Under the pieces are notes generated by a model. That model did no database searches. It saw nothing but the letters and a program-made list of their open reading frames with translations, and was not told the origin of the DNA. The position numbers and the translations under genes were made by a program. From contig JAIOWZ010000001.1 of the NCBI GenBank assembly GCA_021741905.1, forward strand, positions 1-64,000: a DNA stretch of 64,000 nt, read 5' to 3'. Positions 1-10,930 of this stretch are shown here, piece by piece. The DNA comes from Candidatus Planktophila sp. (lineage in GTDB: Bacteria; Actinomycetota; Actinomycetes; Nanopelagicales; Nanopelagicaceae). How positions within the stretch are numbered: position 1 is the first letter of the stretch; every line of letters starts with the position of its first letter.

Positions 1-342
1 GGCGAGATTGTAAACACCATCGAAGTTACTGATTCAACGGGATTGGTAGTGAGCTACGAGGATGCAATCGTTGAAGCAGGAAAGATCACGACCAAGGTTT
101 CAGGCCAAAGTGCCGCGGGTGTATTCACAGTTAAATACCGAGTTGTTGGCCAAGATGGGCATGTGATCGAGGGTGAATACACCTTCAATGCCTCACCTGA
201 CTATGCCGAAGCTGTCGCAGCAACCACCTCCGTGCCGCAAGATCGTTCAAATTTTCCAGTGGGTGGGATTTTAATTGCTTTCTTGCTTGCCATTTTTTTC
301 GGTGGCCTCTACAAAAAATCTAAAGATCGGGACGATTCGTAG
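1..342 (+). CDS. CopC-domain copper resistance-like protein, C-terminal part (5' truncated by window edge)
   Basis: Frame 1 is open from base 1 (GEIVNTIEVTDSTGLVVSYEDA...VFTVKYRVVGQDGHVIEGEYTFNA), a CopC-like beta domain, then a C-terminal TM helix. Confidence 0.7.
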   Translation, partial: GEIVNTIEVTDSTGLVVSYEDAIVEAGKITTKVSGQSAAGVFTVKYRVVGQDGHVIEGEYTFNASPDYAEAVAATTSVPQDRSNFPVGGILIAFLLAIFFGGLYKKSKDRDDS

Positions 343-1763
343 TGCCAACTTTTGATCTAGAAATAAATGGCCCAAACACGATCCAAGAGTCAGAACGTAA
401 GGGAAGTGCAAAGTCATTGTTCTGGCCGTGGGCTGGTGCAAATGTTTCACTGCTTGCTCTGTCCTATGGCTCCTTCTTCCTAGGGTTTGGTATCTCATTT
501 AGACAAGCCACTTGGGCCGCGATCATCGGAACCATTTGTTCCTTCTTCTTAGTGGGAATTAGCTCACTTGCTGGTAAGCGCTCGAATGCCCCAACCATGG
601 TGCTTGCTCGAGCATCTTTTGGAGTGAAAGGCAGCATCGTTCCAGGCGTGCTTTCCTATTTCATTTTTGTGGGCTGGGAAACAGTTTTGGTTTCTCTTGC
701 AACATTGGCAACAGGAACGGTTTTCTCTCGAATTGGGGGAGTGGACCAGAACCTTGCTTTGATCCTTGGATTTGTCATTGCCGTCTCTCTTACAGTATTT
801 GGGGGAGTTCTTGGTTTTGGCGTGATTATGAAATTGCAAAAGATTTTGACGCTAGTAACCGTGGCCATGACCGTTGTCTATATTGCCTTAACTGTTGACA
901 GTGTTAATTGGAGTGCAGTTACCGCAATCAAAGATGGGTCAACTCAAGGCTTCATCGGAGCTCTTATATTTGGAATTACGGGTATTGGGTTGGGTTGGGT
1001 TAATTGCGCTGCAGATTACTCTCGCTATCTGCCGAGATCAGTCTCCAGCAAAGCGGTAGTGGGCTGGACGGTCTTTGGCGCATCGATTGTTCCAATCGTG
1101 TTAGTAATCTATGGAGCGGCCCTATCTGCCAGTAGCAAAGATTTAAGTGATGCAATTGCTATGGATCCCATCGGTGCTCTCACATCACTCCTACCAACAT
1201 GGTTTCTTATTCCTTTCGCGTTAATTGCGATTTTGGGATTAGTAGGTGGAGCTATTCTTGATCTCTACTCATCAGGATTAGCTCTTGTCTCAATTGGTGT
1301 GCCAATCAAGAGGCACCAAGCGGCAATCATTGATGCGCTCATAATGCTTACCGGATGTATTTACATCGTGTGGATTGCTGACAACTTCTTCTATCCCTTC
1401 CAAGGATTCTTGATCACCTTGGGTGTGCCAGTTGCGGTCTGGTCTGCGATCTTTGTTGCAGATGTCATTATGCGCAAGAAGGCATACATCGAAAAAGACT
1501 TGTATGACCCACAAGGAACATATGGATCAATCAACAAGGGCTCTATCGCGTTAATGGCTATTGGAACAATTGTTGGCTGGGGGTTTGTCACAAATACCTT
1601 TGCATCTTGGTTATCGTGGCAAGGATATTTTCTTGGGGTAATTGGCGGCAAAGAAGGCGCATGGGCATACTCCAATGTCGGAGTTATTTTTGCTCTACTT
1701 ATTGGTTTCTTCGGACACATCATCCTGGCCAGAAAAATTATTGCGAAGCAGGAGTCCTTCTAA
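342..1763 (+). CDS. NCS1-family cytosine/purine permease
   Basis: 473 aa polytopic membrane protein; CodB/NCS1-like sequence (GPNTIQESERKGSAKSLFWPWAGANVS...); GTG start overlaps upstream TAG. Confidence 0.8.
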   Translation: MPTFDLEINGPNTIQESERKGSAKSLFWPWAGANVSLLALSYGSFFLGFGISFRQATWAAIIGTICSFFLVGISSLAGKRSNAPTMVLARASFGVKGSIVPGVLSYFIFVGWETVLVSLATLATGTVFSRIGGVDQNLALILGFVIAVSLTVFGGVLGFGVIMKLQKILTLVTVAMTVVYIALTVDSVNWSAVTAIKDGSTQGFIGALIFGITGIGLGWVNCAADYSRYLPRSVSSKAVVGWTVFGASIVPIVLVIYGAALSASSKDLSDAIAMDPIGALTSLLPTWFLIPFALIAILGLVGGAILDLYSSGLALVSIGVPIKRHQAAIIDALIMLTGCIYIVWIADNFFYPFQGFLITLGVPVAVWSAIFVADVIMRKKAYIEKDLYDPQGTYGSINKGSIALMAIGTIVGWGFVTNTFASWLSWQGYFLGVIGGKEGAWAYSNVGVIFALLIGFFGHIILARKIIAKQESF

Positions 1764-2535
1764 GCCAGATGTAGCCAACTAGGCCCGAAAGAATTGCTGA
1801 GATAAATAGTCCAAGGCGCACCTCATTGAGTTCTGCTTCATTCTTAGCCGCGATTTCAGCAATAACGAGTGAAACTGTCATTCCCATACCTGCCAATGCT
1901 CCGACTCCTGCAATCTCTTTGATTCGTAAATTTGCCTTAGCTCCAAGTTTGATCGCGATCCAGGCAAAGAGTGCAATTCCTAGAATTTTCCCGATTCCCC
2001 GGGCAAGAACTAAAGCGATTGTTGTGTGAGAGGTGAAACTCGCAAGATCAATGTCAAAGGGAATATTCACCACAATGATTACGGGCACGATGAAATATGT
2101 CGAAATAGGCGACAGAGCCTTAATCGCTTTGCTCAATTGAGTCTTTGTAAATGGAAGTAAAGCCCCAAGGGCTGCGGCGCCTAATGTGGCAAGAGCTTTT
2201 TCTGGATGTAAATCATCTCCATAAAAGATGCCAAGGACTACGAGCGAGAAAAGATCGTCGGCAATAGCCAAGGTGAGCAAGAAAATGCGCACTTGTGGCT
2301 GCACTCGCTTACCAAGTAAGGACAAAACACCTAAAGCCAAGGCAATATCAGTTGGCATGGCGGTAGCCCAAACATGGGAGCCAGGATTTATGGCGAGGAA
2401 GATCAGCGCAGGAAAAATCATTCCACCGAGAGCGGCAACTATTGGGACTATCGCAGACTTGAGATCTTTTAGACCATGCTTGATTTCTAAGCCGACCAAA
2501 AAGAAAAAAACTGCAATAAGTACATCGATGAACAT
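1738..2535 (-). CDS. nhaA: Shortened NhaA-family Na+/H+ antiporter
   Basis: 265 aa; NhaA motifs AVFFFLVGLEIK, TDIALALGVLSLLG, LAIADD, GIGKILGIALF; lacks N-terminal TM1 and a mid-protein segment. Confidence 0.8.
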   Translation of the reverse strand: MFIDVLIAVFFFLVGLEIKHGLKDLKSAIVPIVAALGGMIFPALIFLAINPGSHVWATAMPTDIALALGVLSLLGKRVQPQVRIFLLTLAIADDLFSLVVLGIFYGDDLHPEKALATLGAAALGALLPFTKTQLSKAIKALSPISTYFIVPVIIVVNIPFDIDLASFTSHTTIALVLARGIGKILGIALFAWIAIKLGAKANLRIKEIAGVGALAGMGMTVSLVIAEIAAKNEAELNEVRLGLFISAILSGLVGYIWLRRTPASQ

Positions 2536-2561
2536 GGGCTTAATCTACTGGACGCGGACAC

Positions 2562-2596
2562 AACAAAGCCCGCCTTTTTAAGGGGCGGGCTTTGTT
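2562..2596 (-). terminator. Strong hairpin terminator downstream of glnA
   Basis: Perfect 13-bp inverted repeat AACAAAGCCCGCC (2562-2574) / GGCGGGCTTTGTT (2584-2596), 29 nt after the glnA stop. Confidence 0.8.
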
Positions 2597-2624
2597 CTAA
2601 CGGACTTATTGCACTACGGAAATG

Positions 2625-4058
2625 TTAGATGTCGTAATACAGTTCAAACTCTGCTGGGTGTGGGCGTAGTCGGACGTAGTCAACTTCTTCCTTACGCTTA
2701 AAGGCTATCCATGTGTCAATAAGATCCTTGGCAAATACGCCACCCTTTGTTAAGAACTCATTGTCCTTTTCTAGATTGTTAAGAACTTCATCTAGTGAAC
2801 CAGGAACCTGAGGAATTGCTGCTGCCTCTGCTCCTTCTAGTTCATAAAGATCCTTATCAACTGGAGCAGGTGGTTCGATTTTGTTCAAGATTCCATCAAG
2901 ACCAGCCATGAGCATTGCTGCGAATGCTAGGTATGGGTTAGAAGATGGATCTGGGCAACGGAACTCAATGCGCTTTGCTTTTGGACTAGATCCTGTAATT
3001 GGGATACGGATACAAGCTGAGCGGTTACGCGCTGAGTACACGAGGTTTACAGGTGCTTCATACCCTGGAACTAAACGACGGTATGAGTTAACAGTTGGGT
3101 TAGTAAATGCTAGAAGTGATGGTGCGTGCTTTAGCAGACCACCGATATACCAACGTGCCATGTCTGAAAGATCACCGTATGTGCCTGCTTCGAAGAACAG
3201 TGGCTTTCCATCTTTCCATAGTGATTGGTGAACGTGCATGCCAGAACCGTTATCTCCAAAGAGGGGCTTTGGCATAAATGTTGCGGTTTTTCCACCTTGC
3301 CATGCAGTGTTACGGATAACGTACTTGAACTTCATGACATCATCGCCTGCGCTAAGGATGTCTGTGAAACGGTAGTTAATTTCCATCTGACCGGCAGTTC
3401 CAACTTCGTGGTGTGAGCGCTCAACAAGAAGTCCTACCTTGCCAAGCTGCATAACCATTTCATCGCGCAGATCTGCGAATTGATCTGTTGGAGAAACTGG
3501 GAAGTAACCACCCTTTACGCGAGTGCGGTATCCACGGTTAGGTGTCCCATCAGCATCGTATTCAACGCCAGTGTTCCAAGCGCCTTCATACGATTCGATT
3601 TCGTGAACAGCTGAGTTAATTGTTGTCTTGAAACGTACGCTATCAAAAACATAGAACTCAGCTTCTGGTGCAAAAAATGCTGTGTCAGCAAATCCAAGTG
3701 AGCGCATGTAATCAACAGCCTTTGCAACAACTCCACGTGGGTCGCGGCTGTAAGGAGTGTTATCTACTGGGTTATGTACCGAGAAGATAATGACAAGAGT
3801 TTTTTCTTTGCGATATGGATCGATAAATGCAGACTCTGGAACTGGCAAGAGTTTCATGTCTGATTCGTTGATTGTTTGGAATCCACGAATTGAGGATCCA
3901 TCAAACATAAGGCCATCGGTAAATACCGCTTCATCAAATGATTCAACAGGTACGTTGAAGTGATGTTGAATGCCGGGCAAATCAGTAAAGCGGACATCAA
4001 CGAGTTTGACATCTTCTTTCTTGATGTATGCAAAGATTTCTGCTGCGTTCTTAAACAT
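2625..4058 (-). CDS. glnA: Type I glutamine synthetase
   Basis: 477 aa full-length GSI; adenylylation-type segment [16 protein letters not shown] upstream of ATG. Confidence 0.97.
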   Translation of the reverse strand: MFKNAAEIFAYIKKEDVKLVDVRFTDLPGIQHHFNVPVESFDEAVFTDGLMFDGSSIRGFQTINESDMKLLPVPESAFIDPYRKEKTLVIIFSVHNPVDNTPYSRDPRGVVAKAVDYMRSLGFADTAFFAPEAEFYVFDSVRFKTTINSAVHEIESYEGAWNTGVEYDADGTPNRGYRTRVKGGYFPVSPTDQFADLRDEMVMQLGKVGLLVERSHHEVGTAGQMEINYRFTDILSAGDDVMKFKYVIRNTAWQGGKTATFMPKPLFGDNGSGMHVHQSLWKDGKPLFFEAGTYGDLSDMARWYIGGLLKHAPSLLAFTNPTVNSYRRLVPGYEAPVNLVYSARNRSACIRIPITGSSPKAKRIEFRCPDPSSNPYLAFAAMLMAGLDGILNKIEPPAPVDKDLYELEGAEAAAIPQVPGSLDEVLNNLEKDNEFLTKGGVFAKDLIDTWIAFKRKEEVDYVRLRPHPAEFELYYDI

Positions 4059-4213
4059 GCTTCTCCCAATTTCACATGTGATGCGCTGAATCTCTCATCA
4101 TTGAGCCTTGTGCGCTTGTAGTAGTTGAACCCTAGGTCCATAGGGTGAAATTGACATAACCTACTTGTTAAATCCATGTTACGGCTTAGCCCTTGGCCAG
4201 TTACCCTTGCCAC

Positions 4214-4594
4214 ATGAGCTTTCAATTTACGCGCGTGAGCGTTGGTCGCCGCATGGCAGCCTTGATGGTGGATTGGCTGGCCTGCTATTTCATTGTGGCT
4301 GCTGCTACTGGGGGCCTGGGCACCATGGCCCCAAATCGTTCATGGACCGTATTGGCCCTGTTCTTTGCCGAGATCAGTATTTTTTCCGCACTTCAAGGGG
4401 CAACTGTGGGCCACAGGATCTTTGGAATTCGAATTGTTCGGTTCGTCGATGGTGGAGCGATTTCACCGATTCAAGCGCTGATTCGATCAGCGTTACTAGT
4501 GACCGTGATCTTTGCTATTACCTTTGATGAAAACGGCAGAGGAATGCATGAAAGATTAAGTGGATCAGTTTTAACTAGATTAACTTTAAGTTAG
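4214..4594 (+). CDS. RDD family membrane protein
   Basis: SVGRRMAALMVDWLACYF, GATVGHRIFGIRIVR; ATG at 4214 preceded by TACCCT-N6. Confidence 0.8.
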   Translation: MSFQFTRVSVGRRMAALMVDWLACYFIVAAATGGLGTMAPNRSWTVLALFFAEISIFSALQGATVGHRIFGIRIVRFVDGGAISPIQALIRSALLVTVIFAITFDENGRGMHERLSGSVLTRLTLS

Positions 4595-5265
4595 CGACTT
4601 TTTGGTGCGCGCGTTGGCATCGGGCCCTTTGGAATTGGCATAGACATACCGCCAACAGCCTTTAGCCGTGCTCGTACCTCACGCATTTGATTAGGCGTTA
4701 ACTTCTTCGGAAGACGGCGCATGTGTCGTTGCAACTTTTGAATTGGAATGCGGCCATCTTCCTTACCCACGAGAATTTCAATAATTGGAACTCCTGGCGC
4801 AAATCTTTCCGCCTTCTTCTTTTCATCCGCAATCATCTGCCGAACAGCAGGCGTGCCCTCACCGGTTAGAACTATTCCTGGGCGACCAACACTGCGATGG
4901 ACCATATCTTGATTACGAGATACCGCTACGGCAGGAGTTGTTGTCCAACCTTTTCGGATAGACATCAACACACTTGCACCCGCTCCGATTTGTCCATCAA
5001 TTGCTGCATAAGCAGCGTTTCCTGCTTGACGGGTAAAAAACAGAAGAGTTAGAAGTGCAGCCAAAGGTAAAGAAACAAATCCTGCGTAGTAAGGGTTTCC
5101 AAAAAACCCACCAATCGTGATTCCAACGCCCCAGGTAGCAATAAAAATGCCAGCTAGAGCCGCTGTGATCCATGGCCTTACCTGCTTAGTGACCTTGTAG
5201 GCATCACGGAAGACTTGAAAACGCGGAGCCTTTATCTTCATTTCTTTAGCTTTTCTCTTAAACAT
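4591..5265 (-). CDS. DUF4191 domain-containing membrane protein
   Basis: 224 aa, FKRKAKEMKIKAPRFQVFRDAYKVTKQVRPWITAAL; typical actinobacterial DUF4191 next to lipA. Confidence 0.75.
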   Translation of the reverse strand: MFKRKAKEMKIKAPRFQVFRDAYKVTKQVRPWITAALAGIFIATWGVGITIGGFFGNPYYAGFVSLPLAALLTLLFFTRQAGNAAYAAIDGQIGAGASVLMSIRKGWTTTPAVAVSRNQDMVHRSVGRPGIVLTGEGTPAVRQMIADEKKKAERFAPGVPIIEILVGKEDGRIPIQKLQRHMRRLPKKLTPNQMREVRARLKAVGGMSMPIPKGPMPTRAPKSR

Positions 5266-5270
5266 GGTGG

Positions 5271-5969
5271 TTAGTTTAGTGGGGCTGGAGCGGTTCCACC
5301 AAGACGGACCGGCGCCCAGCGCTGGCCCACATGGCTATCAGGGTATTTTTCTTGAACATCACGCAACATTTGGATCATTACTTCGCGCAGGTGCTTTTCG
5401 GCAACTTCCACATCTGTCTCCCGAGAATAGAAAATAGGCTCTCCGAAAGAAACCGCGACAGGAAATTTCCTTCTTTTAAAATTTGGCTTTAAGCCCTTTG
5501 TATATACGCGCTGGCCGCCCCATACGATTGTTGGAATCACAGGCACACCTGCACCGATTGCTAAGCGAACCGCGCCAGATTTTAGCTCTTTTATCTCAAA
5601 GCTTGTAGAGATTGTTCCTTCAGGAAAAATTCCAATAATTTCGCCAGCCTTGAGTGAACGTAAAGCTGCAACAAAGGAAGCAGAGCCATTACTTCGATCC
5701 ACATTGATGTGATGCATTCCGCGCATGAGGGGCCCTGCAATTTTATTATCGAAGATCTCTTTTTTGGCCATGAAGCGCACGTATCGTTTGGCAGGAAGGG
5801 CAGCAGTGCCCGCAAGTGCGAAATCAATATAACTTGTGTGATTAATTGCCAAAATCGCTCCACCCTTACGGGGAACATTGCCCTGTCCTTGAAAGTCAAG
5901 ATTTAATCCAAGATATTTCCAAAAGGATTTGATCAGAACAATAACTGGGGGATAGACCAGATCAGCCAC
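5271..5969 (-). CDS. 1-acyl-sn-glycerol-3-phosphate acyltransferase (PlsC family)
   Basis: [10 protein letters not shown] (HX4D) and FPEGTIS motifs; probable GTG start at 5969 overlapping the lipA 3' end. Confidence 0.85.
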   Translation of the reverse strand: MADLVYPPVIVLIKSFWKYLGLNLDFQGQGNVPRKGGAILAINHTSYIDFALAGTAALPAKRYVRFMAKKEIFDNKIAGPLMRGMHHINVDRSNGSASFVAALRSLKAGEIIGIFPEGTISTSFEIKELKSGAVRLAIGAGVPVIPTIVWGGQRVYTKGLKPNFKRRKFPVAVSFGEPIFYSRETDVEVAEKHLREVMIQMLRDVQEKYPDSHVGQRWAPVRLGGTAPAPLN

Positions 5970-6894
5970 GAGCCGACTTCTTTTCCATTGCCTGCTTATA
6001 TAAACGCCCAGCACGATAAGAAGAGCGCACGAGAGGTCCGCTCATAACTCCAAGGAAACCAATCTCCTCTGCCTCTTGTGCAAGTTCGACGAACTCTTGT
6101 GGCTTAACCCAGCGCTCCACTGGGTGATGCTTATTGGTCGGTCTTAAGTACTGTGTGATTGTAATGAGATCGCACCCAGCACTGTGTAAATCAACGAGTG
6201 CTTGTGAAACCTCCTCGCGAGTCTCGCCAAGACCAAGAATCAAATTGGATTTCGTGATCAAGCCGAAATCTTGGGACATCCTTAAAACACGCAGTGATTT
6301 TTCATAGGTAAAGGCAGGGCGAATTTGCTTGAAAATGCGAGGAACCGTCTCGAGGTTATGCGCAAAAACTTCTGGCCTGGTTTCAAAAATTGGGTTGAGC
6401 AGATCAGGGTTAGCATTGAAATCTGGAGCTAACATTTCAACGCCAGTTCCAGGATTTAATTCATGTACCTTGCGAATGGTTTCGGCATATAGCCACGAGC
6501 CTTCATCCTCAAGATCATCACGAGTTACTCCTGTGATAGTTGCATAGCGAAGGCCCATAGTTTTAACCGACATCGCTACTTTAAATGGTTCCGCGCGATC
6601 AATAGGTAACGGTTTTCCTGTGTCAATATTGCAAAAATCGCAACGACGGGTACAACGGTCTCCACCAATAAGAAATGTTGCTTCCTTATCCTCCCAACAC
6701 TCAAAGATGTTAGGGCAAGCCGCTTCTTGACACACTGTGTGTAGTCCTTCAGATTTAACGAGACTATGTAGGCGTGTGTATTCCGGACCCATGTTTGCTC
6801 GGGTCTTAATCCATTCAGGCTTGCGTTCAATTGGTGTTTCGGCGTTACGGGCTTCAATCCGAAGTAGCTTGCGTCCTTCAGGTGCCATCGTCAT
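5962..6894 (-). CDS. lipA: Lipoyl synthase
   Basis: 310 aa; radical [13 protein letters not shown] and N-terminal [13 protein letters not shown] motifs. Confidence 0.97.
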   Translation of the reverse strand: MTMAPEGRKLLRIEARNAETPIERKPEWIKTRANMGPEYTRLHSLVKSEGLHTVCQEAACPNIFECWEDKEATFLIGGDRCTRRCDFCNIDTGKPLPIDRAEPFKVAMSVKTMGLRYATITGVTRDDLEDEGSWLYAETIRKVHELNPGTGVEMLAPDFNANPDLLNPIFETRPEVFAHNLETVPRIFKQIRPAFTYEKSLRVLRMSQDFGLITKSNLILGLGETREEVSQALVDLHSAGCDLITITQYLRPTNKHHPVERWVKPQEFVELAQEAEEIGFLGVMSGPLVRSSYRAGRLYKQAMEKKSARG

Positions 6895-7547
6895 GCGCTC
6901 ACCTTTTTCAATGAATCAAGTATGTGTCGTTCTATGAGTGGTATAACTTCCTCAATTGTAATCGATCGGCCCAGTTCAATTTCTAAGGAAGTCACATCGG
7001 CATCTGCTATGCCACAAGGAACAATTTGGCCAAAAGCAGCCAGATCAGGATTTACATTGAGCGCAAAGCCATGCATAGTCACACCTTTTGCCACGCGGAT
7101 TCCTATTGCAGCAATTTTTCTGTCTCCTCGTTCATCCTGAATCCAAACACCAGATCGCCCGTCAATACGCACTGCGGTGAGACCTAAATCATCACAGACC
7201 CGAATTAGCGCTGTTTCTATTTCGCGAACAAAACCAACAAGTTCAGAGGGCTTTTGTAATTTCACAATGGGATACCCAACCAATTGTCCTGGGCCATGCC
7301 AAGTGATTCGGCCACCTCTATCAACATCGATAACAGGAGTGCCATCTGCTGGTCGTTCGCCATTTTCGGTTCTGCGGCCAGCGGTGTAAACAGATGGGTG
7401 TTCTAATAACAGCAAAGTATTAGGGCGTGAACCAGAGGCAACTTCTTCGTGAATTTTTCGCTGAAAATCCCAAGCTTCTTGATACTCCATTAAGCCGTGA
7501 CGCGAGAGAGCGACAGTTGCATTTGTTGGACTCTCGATGACTGGCAC
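6891..7547 (-). CDS. lipB: Octanoyltransferase
   Basis: LipB motifs [37 protein letters not shown] at 7547 preceded by TAGGCT-N6 (ORF track starts at 7553). Confidence 0.93.
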   Translation of the reverse strand: MPVIESPTNATVALSRHGLMEYQEAWDFQRKIHEEVASGSRPNTLLLLEHPSVYTAGRRTENGERPADGTPVIDVDRGGRITWHGPGQLVGYPIVKLQKPSELVGFVREIETALIRVCDDLGLTAVRIDGRSGVWIQDERGDRKIAAIGIRVAKGVTMHGFALNVNPDLAAFGQIVPCGIADADVTSLEIELGRSITIEEVIPLIERHILDSLKKVSA

Positions 7548-7607
7548 TTGCACAGCCTAAAGGTAGGCTTGCCTCCTTACCAATTCACGCTCGAGAGGTT
7601 TGATTCA

Positions 7608-9761
7608 GTGTCCACCACATCCATTAATAAGAGCCGCCGCCCACTTGCCTACGCATTACTGATTATTTTCCTGTGGTTTGGCGCAAGCGGAGTTTTTGGT
7701 CCCCTTTTTGGCAAGCTGTCTACAGTCCAAGAAAATGACAATTCGGCCTTCTTGCCAGATAGCGCAGAATCGACTCAGGCGGCAAAAATTATTGAGAAGT
7801 TTAATCAAGATCAAAATCAGAATATTCCGACCTTAGTTCTCTATGTTGGAGAAGTTGATGAATCAAAAATTGCAGCCCTGAACGCCCATCTTGCACAGCT
7901 TGGTTCCAAAAAGATTATTGGTACAGATATTCCGATTTCTAAATATCTAACCCAGAATGAACAAATTTTTGCCTTTCCTTCTGAAGATGGCAAAGCACTA
8001 CTAGTCAATCTTCCATTTAAATCTGAAATCGCAACTGACCTGTTGCCTAATAACAAACCTGCGCTACCTGAAGTGATCGAAACACTGCGCGAGGATTCAG
8101 CTGAGTTTGCAAAAAGTGTGGGACTTGTTTCAAATGTCACTGGAATTGGCGCATTACTTGGAGATTTATTTGGAGCCTTTGAAGGCATTGACTCCTCATT
8201 ACTGCTGACCACATTGGGAGTAGTTGCACTTATTCTGATCGTTGTCTATCGATCACCAATCCTCTGGATGTTGCCACTATTTTCGGCCGTAATTGCACTT
8301 TCCACTGCAGGTGGACTTGTTTATTTACTCACGAAAAACAATGTCATCGATCTCAACGGACAGTCACAGGGAATTCTCTCGGTTCTTGTCCTTGGCGCTG
8401 CCACAGATTATGCACTTTTGTTGATCTCTCGTTACCGTGAAGAGTTACATCATCATGACCATCCGGCGCAGGCCATGAAAGCTGCTTTAAAGGGCGTCTT
8501 TGAACCAATCGTTGCATCAGGTGCAACTGTGATTGCAGCGCTACTCGTTCTATTACTTAGCGACCTTTCTGGAAACCGCGGCTTGGGGCCGGTTGGTGCA
8601 ATCGGAATTGCAGCAGCGGTCGTAACGATTCTCACCTTGCTGCCGGCACTCTTAGTAGCATTTGGACGATGGGTTTTTTGGCCACGAATTCCTAGAAATG
8701 ACGATGCTAATTCTCAACTAACCGGCACGTGGGCCAAGATTGGTTCAGCAGTTGAAAAGCGTCCTCGCAAACTATGGATTTTAACCGCGGTTGCACTCTC
8801 GATTCTGGCCGGGTTTTCAACAACGCTAAACGCTCGTGGATTGTCTACTGCAGATGCATTCACCCAACGCCCCGATTCAGTTGTTGGTCTTGAACGATTG
8901 GGGGAGCACTTCCCTGGTGGCTCAGGACAGCCAACAGAAGTTGTTATTCCACAAGGGCTAGTCGACTCTGTATCAGCGGCGCTTTTAAATGTTGAAGGCG
9001 TTTCCTCAGTTGAACCCATGCGCATTTCCCCGGCAATCCCTGGGCTTCCACTTTCTGAAGTGAAAGTAATTGATGGCAAGGTGGTGCTGAATGCAACGTT
9101 GGCTCTAAATCCAGATTCAGTGGAAGCTCGCGAAATCATTCCTGTTATTCGAGAGGCTGTTCACGCGATAGATCCAAATATTCTCGTGGGAGGCAGCACA
9201 GCGGTTGCATTTGATACAGATGTATCAGCAAATCGCGACAACCGAACTATCATCCCAATCGTTTTGGTTCTTATCACTTTGATTCTTGGATTACTTCTTC
9301 GCAGTATTTTGTCAGCGGCACTTCTCTTGGGAACTGTTGTCTTGTCATTTTTTGCAACGCTAGGTGCATGCCAACTTGTTTTCGAACACATCTTCGGATT
9401 TAAGGGCGCAGACACCTCATTCCCATTATTTGCTTTCATTTTCTTGGTTGCACTTGGAATCGATTACAACATCTTTTTGATGACTCGCGTGCGGGAAGAA
9501 AGTGCAAAAATTGGAACGCGCGCCGGTGTGATTAAGGGTTTGACTGTGACAGGTGGCGTCATTACTTCTGCAGGAATCGTATTGGCGGCAACATTTGGAG
9601 TACTTGGTGTATTGCCTCTTGTGTTCTTGGCTGAACTAGGTTTTGCAGTCGCATTCGGTGTTTTATTAGACACTTTGATTGTTCGCACAATTTTGGTGCC
9701 TGCGCTAGTTCACGATATTGGCGGAAAAGTTTGGTGGCCATCTAAGTTGCAAAACCAGTAA
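7608..9761 (+). CDS. MMPL/RND family transporter
   Basis: Two-fold repeat of large extracytoplasmic loop plus TM bundle; GAATDYALLLISRYREE and ALGIDYNIFLMTRVREE; GTG 7608 with GAGAGG upstream. Confidence 0.88.
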   Translation: MSTTSINKSRRPLAYALLIIFLWFGASGVFGPLFGKLSTVQENDNSAFLPDSAESTQAAKIIEKFNQDQNQNIPTLVLYVGEVDESKIAALNAHLAQLGSKKIIGTDIPISKYLTQNEQIFAFPSEDGKALLVNLPFKSEIATDLLPNNKPALPEVIETLREDSAEFAKSVGLVSNVTGIGALLGDLFGAFEGIDSSLLLTTLGVVALILIVVYRSPILWMLPLFSAVIALSTAGGLVYLLTKNNVIDLNGQSQGILSVLVLGAATDYALLLISRYREELHHHDHPAQAMKAALKGVFEPIVASGATVIAALLVLLLSDLSGNRGLGPVGAIGIAAAVVTILTLLPALLVAFGRWVFWPRIPRNDDANSQLTGTWAKIGSAVEKRPRKLWILTAVALSILAGFSTTLNARGLSTADAFTQRPDSVVGLERLGEHFPGGSGQPTEVVIPQGLVDSVSAALLNVEGVSSVEPMRISPAIPGLPLSEVKVIDGKVVLNATLALNPDSVEAREIIPVIREAVHAIDPNILVGGSTAVAFDTDVSANRDNRTIIPIVLVLITLILGLLLRSILSAALLLGTVVLSFFATLGACQLVFEHIFGFKGADTSFPLFAFIFLVALGIDYNIFLMTRVREESAKIGTRAGVIKGLTVTGGVITSAGIVLAATFGVLGVLPLVFLAELGFAVAFGVLLDTLIVRTILVPALVHDIGGKVWWPSKLQNQ

Positions 9762-9763
9762 GA

Positions 9764-10930
9764 ATGGCATCGCGCTCAGCTGAAGTTCTCATCATTGGTG
9801 CAGGTCTTGCAGGCCTGAGCGCTGCTATCACACTCGAATCTGCTGGGGTCGACGTAAGGGTAATTGAGGCATCAGATCGCCCAGGCGGTCGCATAGCAAG
9901 TGATGTAATCAATGGTTTCATTTGCGATCGTGGTTTTCAGCTGATCAACGCTAAGTACCCTGCTCTGCAAGAACTGGAAGTGATCAAGGAGATTGATTTT
10001 ATTCCAGCACCTAGAGTGATCGAAGTGGCTTTTGGTGATCGTCGCCACCGGATCGGTGATTCACGCCAATTGCCATGGACAGCATTGAATAAGGCAACGG
10101 GAACAATTCCTGAAAAGCTTGCACTGTTGCGATTCATAGTGGGTAAGGCTAAAGCTGGAGAATCAATTGGTGAGGCATTGCGAAACACTGGCACCTGTTA
10201 TGACCGAGTTTTGCGTCCCTTCTTACAAGGAGTTTTTCTAACAGATCCAGACAATGTTGATGTCACATACGGACACTCGATCATAAAAAGTTTTGTTAAC
10301 GGCAAGCCTGGAGTGCCACGCAATGGAGTTGGTGAACTTCCTAAAGCACTTGCCAAACGCGTCAGCAATATTGCCTATAACACGCGAGTAGATCGCATCG
10401 ACCAGACATCTGTTCATACCAATAACGGAACCTATACGGCAAATAAAATTGTGGTTGCAACAGATGCAACCACTGCTACTCAGTTACTTGGGCTAACAGA
10501 GGTGCCGCGCATGGCTGGGTGTATTACTTGGTATCACGCCGTCTCCCAGAATCCTTCAGGAAGTGGGAGATTGGTGGTAGATGGACAAAGACGTGGACCG
10601 ATAATTAATACGGTGGTGATGTCAGATATCTCAGCAAATTACGCACCCAGTGGTCAGCATTTGGTCTCCACAACAACTGAGTTAAATGTTACTGAGTCAG
10701 ATGTGCGCAGGCACTTAGCCGTTGTCTGGGGGACAGGCACTCATGATTGGCAATTCATTGCTAAGTATGAAATTCCAGCAGCGCTACCGATTCATAGCGT
10801 TGGTAGAGCTTTGTCACAAAGTATGAAGATTAGTGAGCACCATTTTGTCGCCGGGGATCATCGAACAGTTCCTTCACAACAAGGCGCTCTATTTTCAGGT
10901 CGACTTGTTGCTCAATTACTCCTGAACTAG
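9764..10930 (+). CDS. FAD-dependent oxidoreductase (amine oxidase/phytoene desaturase-like)
   Basis: Rossmann motif VLIIGAGLAGLSAAITLESAGVDVRVIEASDRPGGR. Confidence 0.85.
   Translation: MASRSAEVLIIGAGLAGLSAAITLESAGVDVRVIEASDRPGGRIASDVINGFICDRGFQLINAKYPALQELEVIKEIDFIPAPRVIEVAFGDRRHRIGDSRQLPWTALNKATGTIPEKLALLRFIVGKAKAGESIGEALRNTGTCYDRVLRPFLQGVFLTDPDNVDVTYGHSIIKSFVNGKPGVPRNGVGELPKALAKRVSNIAYNTRVDRIDQTSVHTNNGTYTANKIVVATDATTATQLLGLTEVPRMAGCITWYHAVSQNPSGSGRLVVDGQRRGPIINTVVMSDISANYAPSGQHLVSTTTELNVTESDVRRHLAVVWGTGTHDWQFIAKYEIPAALPIHSVGRALSQSMKISEHHFVAGDHRTVPSQQGALFSGRLVAQLLLN

Noticed and set aside
2535-2625. Frameshift or upstream exon that could restore the nhaA N-terminus
   Set aside because: Upstream DNA is an in-frame stop, a terminator hairpin and then glnA; no TM1-like coding sequence in any minus-strand frame.
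7554-7582. Imperfect palindrome AAGGTAGGCTTGCCTCCTT between lipB and the MMPL gene, resembling a DtxR/IdeR iron box
   Set aside because: Fits an iron box only with an indel; it is better explained by two divergent TAGGCT -10 elements.
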